From Nematopogon swammerdamellus (Eukaryota; Arthropoda; Insecta; Lepidoptera; Adelidae): 64,000 nucleotides of DNA. The notes beneath the pieces were generated by a model. It did no database searches. It had not been told where the DNA came from and saw only the letters and a program-made list of their open reading frames with translations. Position numbers and translations under genes: made by a program. Shown here in pieces: positions 9,951 through 19,605 of this stretch (positions are counted from its first letter, which is position 1; each line of letters starts with the position of its first letter). The stretch spans positions 2,960,351 through 3,024,350 of the forward strand of contig OX336340.1 in the NCBI GenBank assembly GCA_946902875.1. The letters are read 5' to 3'.

Positions 9951-11728
9951 GTGGGGCGTCTTCTGCAAAACACGCGGTAGAAGCAGCACGATCATATCAC
10001 AGATTTCCTTCACCTAACTTGAACAATTTCGAAAGGTAAGACCAATGGTATGTACAATACTTATGGAAGTCAATCAGAACGGTAAAGAAAATATGTGAGT
10101 GAAATTGACAGCATAAGCGATGAGTCACTCAGTATCTGGGGCTTTACTGGCCTCTCAAGCGCGAGGTTGTGGGTTCGAATCCCAGTCCTTGTAAAAATCT
10201 TTACAATTTGCCCGTCGTCGCTCCGGCGAGTGAAGGAAAACACTGCAAGGAAATCCTTTCCATCCTTACAAGGTGGTAGGACTTATCACTGAAAATCAAT
10301 CAATCCGAATCCAATCAATCAATTTACTTCTACGTCACGGCATGCCGTCAGCGGACTGAACAGTTAATATAAATGCGCACGCAGTCACGGGTATAATGCG
10401 CGGGGCGGATCTCGGCGTGTCGCCGCCGCAGCGGTTCGTCAGTGTTCTCCCTAGCACCCGCACCGTACTTGTATAGTGTATTCGCGTGGCGGGTCGCCCG
10501 CTGCGGCGACGACACGCCGAGATCCGTCCCGGGCACTATAAATGCTAGTATTATATACATACATGCTCATTACTCCTAATATGTTACAGGTGAGCTGCCC
10601 CTGCAAGCAGTGACAACGGCGAATCTCGTAGAAGAGTGGGGCGTCTTCTGCAAAACACGCGGTCGAAGCAGCACGATCATATCACAGATTTCCTTCACCT
10701 AACTTGAACAATTTTGAAAGGTAAGACCAATGGTATGTACAATACTTATGGAAGTCAATCAAAACGGTACAGAAAAGATGTGAGTGAAATTGACAGCATA
10801 AGCGATGAGTCACTCAGTATCTGGGGCTTTACTGGCCTCTCAAGCGCGAGGTTGTGGGTTCGAATCCCAGTCCTTGTAAAAATCTTTACAATTTGCCCGT
10901 CGTCGCTCCGGCGAGTGAAGGAAAACACTACAAGGAAATCCTTTCCATCATTACAAGGTGGTAGGACTTACAACTGAAAATCAATCAATCAATCAGAATC
11001 CAATCATTAAATTTACTTCTACGTCACGGCATGCCGTCAGCGGACTGAACAGTTAATATAAATGCGCACGCAGTCACGGGTAAATGCTAGTATTATATAC
11101 ATTCATGCTCATTACTCCTAATATGTTACAGGTGAGCTGCCCCTGCAAGCAGTGACAATGGCGAATCTCGTAGAAGAGTGGGGCGTCTTCTGCAAAACAC
11201 GCGGTCGAAGCAGCAGGATCATATCACAGATTTCCTTCACCTAACTTGAACAATTTTGAAAGGTAAGACCAATGGTATGTACAATACTTATGGAAGTCAA
11301 TCAGAACGGTACAGAAAACATGTGAGTGAAATTGACAGCATAAGCGATGAGTCACTCAGTATCTGGGGCTTTACTGGCCTCTCAAGCGCGAGGTTGTGGG
11401 TTCGAATCCCAGTCCTTGTAAAAATCTTTACAATTTGCCCGTCGTCGCTCCGGCGAGTGAAGGAAAACACTGCAAGGAAATCCTTTCCATCCTTACAAGG
11501 TGAAACAAGGTGACTTACCACTGAAAATCAATCAGTCAATCAATCCGAATCCAATCAATCAATTTACTTCTACGTCACGGCATGCCGTCAGCGGGCTGAA
11601 CAGTTAATATAAATATGCGCGCATCACGGGTAAATGCTAGTATTATATACATACATGCTCATTACTCCTAATATGTTACAGGTGAGCTGCCCCCGCAAGC
11701 AGTGACAACGGCGAACCTCGTAGAAGAT
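9951..11728 (+). repeat. Three tandem copies of a 540-bp block
   Basis: Copies start at 9951, 10636 and 11178 with GTGGGGCGTCTTCTGC and end in CTCGTAGAAGA. Copy 1 is longer because of a MITE (10394-10538). Each block holds a splice-donor-like GGTAAGACC, a tRNA-derived SINE-like segment with box B GGTTCGAATCCC, a TCAATCAATC tail and an acceptor-like TATGTTACAG before an exon-like stretch. Confidence 0.9.
10394..10538. mobile_element. 145-bp GC-rich MITE, present in only one of three tandem copies
   Basis: Inverted ends TAATGCGCGGGGCGGATCTC and TAGTGCCCGGGACGGATCTC, TA flanks. The sister copies at 11083 and 11630 read GGGTAAATGC without it, giving a natural empty site and confirming a TA duplication. 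Confidence 0.88.
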
Positions 11729-11990
11729 GTGGACCAGCTCTTTGGGCAACAACACAAGCAAGCCATTAAACATTGAAAGTGGTAAGGAGCGAGGGCCATT
11801 CCACCTTCCCAAAATGAGTGGATTGCTACAATAGAAGCACTTGAGCGTTTGTTTAAAATGTTACGTCTAGACTTTTATTTAGTCTCAACGAACTGTCTAA
11901 ATCAAGACAATTTAGAAAACATGTTTGGGGGCGTAAGATCGAGCTGTGGAAATAACAACAATCCCACAGTCCAGCAATTCTTGCTGGACT
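11682..11990 (+). pseudogene. P-element/THAP9-type transposase C-terminus, decayed
   Basis: After TATGTTACAG, the frame reads ELPPQAVTTANLVEDVDQLF, then a +1 shift gives NNTSKPLNIESGKERGPFHL, then another shift gives EWIATIEALERLF and LNQDNLENMFGGVRSS, GNNNNPTVQQF, then a stop. The order (ETA/FVE..LF, then a spacer, then RLNQD-LEN-F, NPT-QF) is the C-terminal pattern of P-element and THAP9 transposases as I know it. At least two frameshifts separate the pieces. The GELPLQAVTTANLVE part also occurs in the two upstream tandem copies, where it is fused to EWGVFCKTRGRSS and soon stops. I see no catalytic domain nearby. Confidence 0.72.
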
Positions 11991-12513
11991 AAAATCTGTG
12001 ACGATTAGTGGCATAGTGGCGCACAGTCGTAGTATAAAATGTATCTTACAAGGTCAGTCACATTTAATAAATAATTTAGAAAACTTCATTTGTAAAGCGC
12101 CCCAGCTCAAACAGTTAAAGACGAATTGTTTTATGAAATGTTCGAGGAAATCGTGCATTTGTAATTATATGTAAGGGTAATATTGTAAGTATGTAGTAAT
12201 ATGAGGATGTTCATTATACTATATAAGCATTGATTTATGATTTATGAGTTATATATAATGTACATACTTGTTATAAGCCAAGAAGTTGTAGGCGAATTTC
12301 ACCATATAAAAAATTGTTAAGAGAAAAACAAACAAAAAAAGATCATAAAACAAACTTATTATGTACAGTTTCCTATGTTGTACGGTTTGTGCCAATTATT
12401 TGGATGAAATTGCTTATTTACTTTAATATTTACTTGTGTAATAGTTTATTTGTACAAACACTTCATTTTGTAATAAAAGAGCATTTGCTGTGTACTCATG
12501 ATGTTATTTATTT

Positions 12514-12644
12514 GGCACATTTAGCTAAACTGTGACCATCTCACATTGATAGTTCTAAAATTGTCAGTTCTGCCTGCTCAGTCAGAGTGGGCTGACAATT
12601 TTAGAAATATCAGTGTGAAATGGTCACAGTTTGGCTAAATGTGC
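12514..12644. mobile_element. Palindromic MITE (GCACATTTAGC ends)
   Basis: Arms of about 53 bp (GCACATTTAGCTAAACTGTG, then AATTGTCAG) inverted at 12590-12644 around a short loop. No coding content. Confidence 0.8.
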
Positions 12645-12699
12645 AGTACCTACTAAAAATATATTTAATTCGAAATTCCCGCCAATTCCCGCCAAGTGC

Positions 12700-13980
12700 T
12701 AGTTCTGAAGGACGCCGGTGGCCGCATTTGGCGCCACCAAGGTTAAAACATAGGCAAACAAATTTTGTATGGGCTTGTGCTTCTTCTACGCCCTAGTAGT
12801 ATTATATTCTTTGGTCTGTTGTTTTCTTCTCGTATTGCGAGAATTTCAAAAATATAAACTTTTTATAAGACGACGACGCAGATTATGTCCCTATTCGCGA
12901 TAAGTAAAGGACATTTTATCAAGCATATAACCTCGTCTAAATACAAAAATAATGTTGATTAGCGGCGCACTCTCTAATATTTTTATGCTTACGATGCGGC
13001 CGTATTTACAGGTCCTTCAAGAAATAATCCGGCCGGTAAATGTGAACATGTCACGTGAAGCCGCGTCTCCTGCGCATGTTCTTTCGAAACATTACACAAG
13101 AAACATTCCTCAAAAGCATTATTTCTCTAAAGTTTTCATACAAATGTGTATGGCCACGCCTCAATGTTTCGATGTTTCTGTCTGTGCATAGAGTAACTTA
13201 TATTATATGGTGGGGTTTAGAGGCATCAGCTTCACTCGTCATTCATTATACGCCATCTATTGATATAATCTCCAAGTAGCTCATATCTATCTATAACTTT
13301 CTATACTAGATAGTGCGTATGCTTAGGTAGGTACGTAGGTTCATAACCTCAATATTTTCTTATTTTTTTAGGAATGGAAAGAAATTAAACAATTGAATGA
13401 ATAAAATATATCATTTAATGTTTATTTTTTTGTTTCCTAATAACAATGCTTCTCTTAGGATGATATCACCTTATACATTTTTTTCCTGCTGCTATTTCCG
13501 CTGATCAGTCCAATAAACGTAACCGAGGTCGGAGTCGGAGAGAAAGTAGAAAACACCAAAAAAACAAAGCCGGGTCACAGGTAAGTATCACAAATAATCG
13601 AAGAAAACACCATGAGCAAACAAAACATATAAAAACCACAAACTACGCTTATCACACTTAACTTGATTGACAAAAATTATAAACTATCTATACCGCACCG
13701 TACCTTCAGTGTTCCCAGATCAGTTATACCAAATCCCTCCAAACCATTAGAAAAAATGTATCCCATATTTTCTAAAATGTAAACCTCTTACATTAATTCT
13801 CAAAAAAGGATAGGTACCTACTTACTAATAGGCAATGATATTATAAGTTAAAAAGAAGTAGATAGATTATCTGAGCTTCCAAGCGGCACAACAAAAGTAA
13901 GATCACAGTTCGGACCGCTAACCACGAGCCGTTCACCGCGAGGCGCTAGGCGCTACACATCGAAAATCAATGATATTTCG
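12700..13980. other. Intergenic, nothing recognised
   Basis: AT-rich with no supported ORF; a pyrimidine-AG and donor-like GTAAG at 13366 and 13580 have no coding between them. Confidence 0.5.
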
Positions 13981-13983
13981 AAG

Positions 13984-14058
13984 ATGCCGTCGTGTGTAGT
14001 GATATTCCGCACTAATTCTTCGAGAATCGCTACCAAAAATCAAGGAATCACATATCAT
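13984..14058 (+). pseudogene. Second THAP-like first exon, damaged
   Basis: ATG at 13984 encodes MPSCVVIFRTNSSRIATKNQ, then GITYH just before GTGTAA. It aligns in length and pattern with the THAP exon at 15687, but the second zinc cysteine is replaced by arginine. Likely a decayed THAP exon of another transposase copy. Confidence 0.4.
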
Positions 14059-15033
14059 GTGTAAATATTATTATTTCCACCATTATATTTATTATTTTTC
14101 ACAAATTCAAACACTACTTCCATGAAATATTGCGCATAAGAAAAGATACTCCCTCTCTCTCCCTCCCGCGCTGTGCCCCCATACGCGATCTCATTCCCAC
14201 TACGCGGACTGTGATATGTAGGGCGACGCAAAGCAACATATACTTGTCTCTTTTTTTCTCTCAACCTTAGACGTGCCGTCCGTCTTCTTCTCGCAATATT
14301 GTTGGCTATGATATAGTGATGGGTCAATTCGATTGTTTAAAACGTAAAAATTAAATTGCAATCTCATCATCATCATTCATCAGAGTCAGTCTCATCACAG
14401 TTCATTCGTCCGGCAGTCGGAATGATGAATGTCACTCCGGTTGAATATAAATAATTTACGAATGCAAACGCTGAATCGGAATCGCCGCCGCGACGACTGT
14501 TCGAATGCATTCGAAGTGGAGAAAAATTCTAATAATTGGAATAAGACTATTCGAGTCGGCGCATCACTTTATAGTTCTTCCTCTCAACTTTTCAAGGACG
14601 TGCCATGTGTGAGCACTGAATGTCATATAGATAACCTATCTTTACTAAAATATCATTGCTAATAAGGATATTAAGGAAAGGAAGGATGAACGAGTGAAAC
14701 TAAACTATTGTTAATTAATAACATCTAAATACAACTCGTGAAGTTGTAGTTCACGACATGTTTTTACTTTATAATGAAAACCTCCGGAAAACCTACATTT
14801 TTACGAAAATCCTTCATTCCATTGATTTTATCTTCTTCCAGAAACCCGAAAACGAAATACCTCCATTTTTGGAGGAAAAGCTCCAGATCTGACAACACTG
14901 CGTTCCTTGTCCTTGATTGACCCGCCATCTATATATATGGTCTCAAAGTACTTTTGCACATACAATTTTCATAGAAATAAATTTTGTACTGACTGCAAAC
15001 ACCCTGTGTCTGTGTAACGTTTCGAAAAAAATT

Positions 15034-15290
15034 GGTTGTCTGAAGTCGGTTTACGGAAGATATATATAGTTTTACGTGATGACGTGAATAATCGTAGTAC
15101 ATAGATCAAAGATCAGTAATTTATATTTCCAGTAGAAAGATTAATCATCTTGTGACTGGCCATCAAAACTTCTGTTGTCTGATCTTGACAGTTTTGATGG
15201 TAACTTTGAATATCAACGCTACACACTTTCGTGCGTGCAGCCGGTGCTCATCAATTTATAAGACGTGACGTCATCACGTCAAAAACATTC
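15034..15290 (+). mobile_element. Interspersed repeat sharing fragments with 48290 and 49860
   Basis: Left part (TTGGTTGTCTGAAGTCGGTT, GTTTTACGTGATGACGT) matches 49857-49905 inverted, and right part (CGTGCGTGCAGCCGGTG, CATCAATTTATAAGACGTGA) matches 48290-48335 inverted. In the second place the two parts flank the 48618-49486 hAT region. A small inverted repeat (CCATCAAAACT/AGTTTTGATGG) lies at its centre. Confidence 0.6.
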
Positions 15291-15686
15291 GCAGGAGACG
15301 CGGCTGGACCACTGCATTTTACATTTTCCTGTCTGTTAACTGAATCGGATATTCGTTTGATCATCCATAGATCTGCTGGTGTATGAGTGTAGGATGGATG
15401 GAGCGTATGCTTTTTTTAACTCATGGTCCTCAAATAATCAGCTGTTTAGATACCTAGTGGCAAGTTGGGGACAACAGTTTTGATTGAGTAGAACATAGAC
15501 ATATTTTCTTGAATTTCTCATTGAGATATGCCCATCCCATACATTACTCCCGAAAAAATTTGTTCTCGACGAGAACTGCATAAATTGCAGATTTCACGGA
15601 CAGCCGCTTCATACGGCGTGTGCAGCGCGTGTTGAGCGTAAGTCTTACTGTACCGAGTCTGTGGCGCAAAAGTGCGTGTGTTCAGC

Positions 15687-15760
15687 ATGCCCGGTTGCTG
15701 TTACAAGTATTGTAACAGCTCAGATCGAAATTACGTAAAGAATGGCGTCTCCTTCCATCA
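15687..15760 (+). CDS. THAP-domain first exon, isolated
   Basis: ATG at 15687 encodes MPGCCYKYCNSSDRNYVKNG followed by VSFH and a donor GTAAGT at 15761. The C-x4-C spacing and GVSFH match the first half of a THAP zinc finger, where an intron at this point is common. I could not find the next exon (FP..., C...H ligands) on the plus strand before app. It may belong to a P-element relic or to a small THAP gene whose rest is missing. Confidence 0.5.
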
Positions 15761-15959
15761 GTAAGTATTTATTTTGCTGGTTTTTTTCTCAAATTTTATG
15801 TTAAACAGATTTTTGTATACGTAATTAATATAAAGAGCGAACGAGAAAGAGTAAAGCTGTGTTTTATGCAAGAGTAACAGTGACAAACGTTGTTGTTTGT
15901 TTCGCCTGAGCATGTTATGACGTGAAGACATGAAGCCATGCTGACATGTCACGGATTGT

Positions 15960-16110
15960 GTGACGTAGCTATCGCGTTCTCGTTCCCACTTGCCTACTGA
16001 TCATAAGAGTGAGCGGAAATACGACAATCGCGCCGATGGGCGAGCGATGACAACTTTCTCGCTCACTCTTATCACCTGTAGGCAAGTGAGAACGCGACAG
16101 TAACGTCGTA
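15960..16110. mobile_element. Palindromic MITE (CGCGTTCTC ends)
   Basis: Arms TCGCGTTCTCGTTCCCACTT with CATAAGAGTGAGCG, inverted at 16056-16100. Spacer of about 50 bp. No clear target duplication. Confidence 0.72.
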
Positions 16111-16835
16111 GGGATCGCGTCACGTGACAGCATGGCGGCGTCTAAAATGCAAACACGAAAGTATCTCGTGGCAGGAGGCGCGGCGCGCTCCGATGCCCGC
16201 CGTTTACGGACATGAAACGACTATATGATGTAAGTGTGTGCTTGTGTGAGTATCACAATACTGACTGTGTGTGAATGCACGCACACTTGTTAAGACGAAA
16301 CATAGTACAGGTTAAATCGCGCGACGTTCGATCTATAAAATTAGACATCGATGGAATTTCTCGAAAACCTAAAGACCTTTACAGCTCCGCAGGGACATTG
16401 GATCTTTGTGTGTGTTCTATCGCCTGTACCACGGAGAGTGTTCCAATATTATGTCCTCATTTTACTATCGTTCCACGCGCAACCAGTGATATGCGTTACT
16501 TGAATTATATATTATATTATTGATTATTTACTATATTATTTTACTTTATTTACTTTATTTACTATATTATTGACTTATTATTGACTTATATATTACGTTA
16601 GTAATATATAAGTCAATGCGCGCAACAGGTTAGGAATGCAACCACACACTGTCGATATCCCCCCACAGGAAAATCGAACATGTAATACTTTACTTAGCGC
16701 GTCTTGCACCAACACGAGTTCAAAGTTAAGTAGCGAGTTATGGATTTAAACGCGGTTCACACATACAACGGGTGCTAGTTTAACGAGTTGAACTGGTTTA
16801 TATATTGAACTTGTGTTGGTGCAAGTGGGCCTTAC

Positions 16836-17190
16836 AGGTTTGCTAACATGTGGAATGTTCTCCCACCTGCACCCTTTCTTCCAATGTACAGTCTTGGGTC
16901 CTTCAAACATAATGTAAAGGCGCACCTAGCCGGCCGAGATGGTATGTATTCGCAGCCCCCGTAAATATCCGAATGCCCGTAGGCGCCGTCGGACTAGGCC
17001 TCTACGTTAGTCTGGCGCGCGCCACGGCCAGTAAAGTTGACAGCTGACTGGACGATGTCGGGCGTCCTCAAGTCGTTGCCTCAAGGCCGTCGCATTTCTG
17101 CGAGTCTTGCCTCACTCCTGACGATGTCTCCAGAAGAGTTAATCTGTGACGAAACGTCGACAAAAGTTACTCGAATTTAGTGTACCGCGC
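16836..17190 (+). mobile_element. LINE end and adjoining repeat
   Basis: ANMWNVLPPAPFLPMYSLGS then FKHNVKAHL is a LINE C-terminal signature (plus). The following sequence to 17190 contains GACGATGTCTCCAGAAGAG and CGAAACGTCGAC, a common interspersed motif. Confidence 0.5.
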
Positions 17191-17600
17191 ACGGGGAAAC
17201 CCAAAAATGCATCATTAATGTGTAACAGCGGTAAACGCGTAAATGAGCATACAGGTATTTATGTATAAGCAATATGTATGATGTTATGATCAGATAATTC
17301 TGGCCTGATACTTTCTTGAAGGGATCGCGCTTAATATTCGATGATCATCATAAACTAGATTTGTTTGATTAGATTTTGACCTTGATGGCATGGCATTTAT
17401 GGACCGTTTTGTGTTCTATGACCAAATTTACTCAAGTTCCAGCTCGTAGTTTTCCTATAGAATAGAACGAGATACAGCTATATTTATCACACATATTTTA
17501 GAAAAGACTCAAAAACGTATCAAAGTTTCATCCGTCTGTCTGTCCTCCGTCCGTCGCTCGCCCGATCGCTCTCCTCTCGCTAATCTCGCTCGTTCGCTGT
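17190..17600. other. Region upstream of the app leader
   Basis: Contains a CGTCTGTCTGTCC run at 17530-17560 and CTCGCTCG repeats. No coding or clear promoter motif. Confidence 0.4.
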
Positions 17601-17937
17601 CAAATGCAATGGATGGAAAGGAAAAAGTGTGTCTGCTCACTCTGCTGTTGATTAGTCGTTGTTTGCTTGTCCAACAGCCTTGTTGTTCGTAATTTCGGAT
17701 TGGTTGGTCTTCGTCCCGTCTGTGCTGTGAAGTGAGGTGTATGCGAGTCGTTCGTACTATAGTTTGTAGGTAGTGAAGCTACAAGTCGTCTTGTGTGTCT
17801 CTCGCGAGGTGTTTTCGGCTCGGCGCGGGATGATGGGAGTGCGCGCGTGACATCACCGCGCCTGTTGACTGGCGGCCCAACCCGCTCGGACGCGACCTCA
17901 GTAAACATGACCAGTCGGACTCGCTCTCTCAACAGCG
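17600..17937 (+). promoter_or_regulatory. app: Candidate 5' leader exon of app with donor and upstream ORF
   Basis: A CpG-rich stretch ends at a strong donor (CAGCG then GTAAGT at 17938). It contains an ATG at 17907 opening M-T-S-R-T-R-S-L-N-S up to the donor. If spliced to the acceptor at 19402, that frame closes at a TAG (19415-19417), 34 bases before the app start at 19451. That would make it a 14-codon upstream ORF rather than part of the enzyme. No promoter motif such as a clear TATA box was identified; the exon start is unknown and the left limit is nominal. Confidence 0.35.
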
Positions 17938-17939
17938 GT

Positions 17940-18800
17940 AAGTTTCATCACTCTTGGATGTAGGTACTTCAATTGACCTGATAAACATCTCAAATTCGGC
18001 ATTGTTTTCTGCTAAAGTTATGGAAAATTTCCAATTCTTTTTAATGCTCCTGCTGAAGTAATGCCATAACAAATTCTGCAAGAAAAAGTGTAGAAAATTA
18101 ATTTCCAGAGGTTTGTCATAAACATTGATGAATTGCGGCCAAGTTCAACATCTCTGATAACTATCAATTTGACCTGTTTACTACCAAGGTTATAATAATG
18201 CTTACCACCCTGACTTCCAGATGTTTTCGGGCGCGCCACGGCTCAGATTAGACCTCGAGTGCTGACCTTGACATAAACTCAAATATTTCATAAAGTAATG
18301 AAGCTAGATCAATGAACTGTTTTGCACCTGCAGTGCAATGAAATTACCTACAAAACAGTTTGCAAAAAAATTTACTTAAAAAAAATTATTTTTTATTCGC
18401 TATGGTGCAATGGAAGTCAGGGGGTGTAAAATGAATACCGGTTACCGGTTGAACAGTTTTCATCTAACTAAAGCAATTTATGATTTAAAAGTAGTGTTGC
18501 AACGGATATCCAGTTACTATCCGGTATCCGGCCTATCCGGCCATATTTTTACTATCGTGTTCATGGCCGGATAGTAGACACTATCCGGCCAAGGTCGAAT
18601 AGTGAAATAATTGATTAAAAAAAAACTGAGAAACCTGTTTATTCATTCATTCATAGCATTACATTAATTATTTACGTACGAAAGTAGGTACAAACTTGAA
18701 GTTAATTAATACTTATAATTAGCTAGTGGCAAGTTATGGTGAATGAATACAAGTTTTTCAATGTTGGAAGGTGCATTTATGAAGAACATTATGAGTGGTA
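17940..18800. other. App 5' intron
   Basis: An imperfect repeat of TATCCGGCC (18510-18600) is the only structure noted. Confidence 0.45.
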
Positions 18801-18896
18801 GAGGCGGCAGAGATGTGTTAGGATCGTGGCACGTGGAGATCCAATGTCTCTGCCTACCCCACTGGGAAACAGGCGTGACGCTATGTATTTATGTAT

Positions 18897-19375
18897 AAGG
18901 GTTGTTGCGAACATCAGCATCAGCATCCGCGGAACTTCAGCATTGATCGATGCTGATTATTAATGCTGATGTTCGAGTCGTGTCGTAACATGACCGCGGA
19001 GGGGCGGAGCACAGTTACTGTTTTTAAAATACAATAATTTAATTGCTAATATAATTTACAAACCTTCTCGGAACAGACTCAAAGTCGAAAAAGCAGCACA
19101 TACAGTTCCAAATAGTTCCAAAGTTCCATCCAATACTAATAATTAAGTTTCTAAGATAATTTCTAAACTGGTACTGGTATCAGATTGATTCTTTTTTTTT
19201 TATTTAATGTTACAAAATTTTGGATATGAATTCAAAATATAGTTCAGTATTTTCCCCTTTTTTTAAAGAAAAGAATTAAAATCAGCATCAGCATCAGCAT
19301 CCGCTGATGTCAATGATAAAATATCAGCATCAGCATCAGCTGATGTGAAAAAAATGTGCATCAGCAACAACCCTG
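18897..19375. mobile_element. hAT element with CAGCAT hexamers, relative of 24748-25326
   Basis: Ends AAGGGTTGTTGCGAAC and GCATCAGCAACAACCCTG; flanks TTATGTAT and GTATGTAT form an imperfect 8-bp duplication. Subterminal runs of ATCAGC parallel the GCATCC runs of the other element. It lies just upstream of the app start exon (19403). Confidence 0.75.
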
Positions 19376-19402
19376 GTATGTATGAACCACTAAACTTTGC
19401 AG

Positions 19403-19605
19403 ACACGGAGGCGTAGCAGTCGGCTGGGGCGAAGTGACAACAATGCTAAGATGGCGTCCAAGAAGCTAACGCGCAAGTGGGAGGTGTTCGCGGGCCGCAA
19501 CAAGTTCTGGTGCGACGGGCGACTGATGAGCGCGCCGCACAACGGTGTCTTCTATCTCACTCTCGTGCTCATCACCGCTACGTGCACACTCTTCTTTATA
19601 TTCGA
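19403..19605 (+). CDS. app: app exon with start codon; N-terminus and first membrane segment
   Basis: Acceptor CTTTGCAG before 19403, donor GTGAGT at 19606. Coding begins at ATG 19451 ([20 protein letters not shown]) and ends after two bases of codon 52. [20 protein letters not shown] is the first membrane span. The frame is open upstream of the ATG to the acceptor ([16 protein letters not shown]), so an N-terminally longer isoform is possible if an upstream exon supplies a start in phase 0; the 17937 donor does not. Confidence 0.92.

Noticed and set aside
10150..10200. Functional tRNA gene with box B GGTTCGAATCCC
   Set aside because: No convincing cloverleaf acceptor stem or box A spacing; it is repeated in each tandem copy with SINE-like flanks, so it is a tRNA-derived repeat.
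16131..16200. ATGGCGGCGTCTAAAATG as an alternative app start exon
   Set aside because: It resembles the true start (ATGGCGTCCAAG) but the frame stops soon and no donor fits exon 25894 or 19403.
17600..17932. 110-codon minus ORF opposite the app leader
   Set aside because: No motif, low-complexity Thr/Gln/Arg content, explained by the CpG-rich leader on the other strand.
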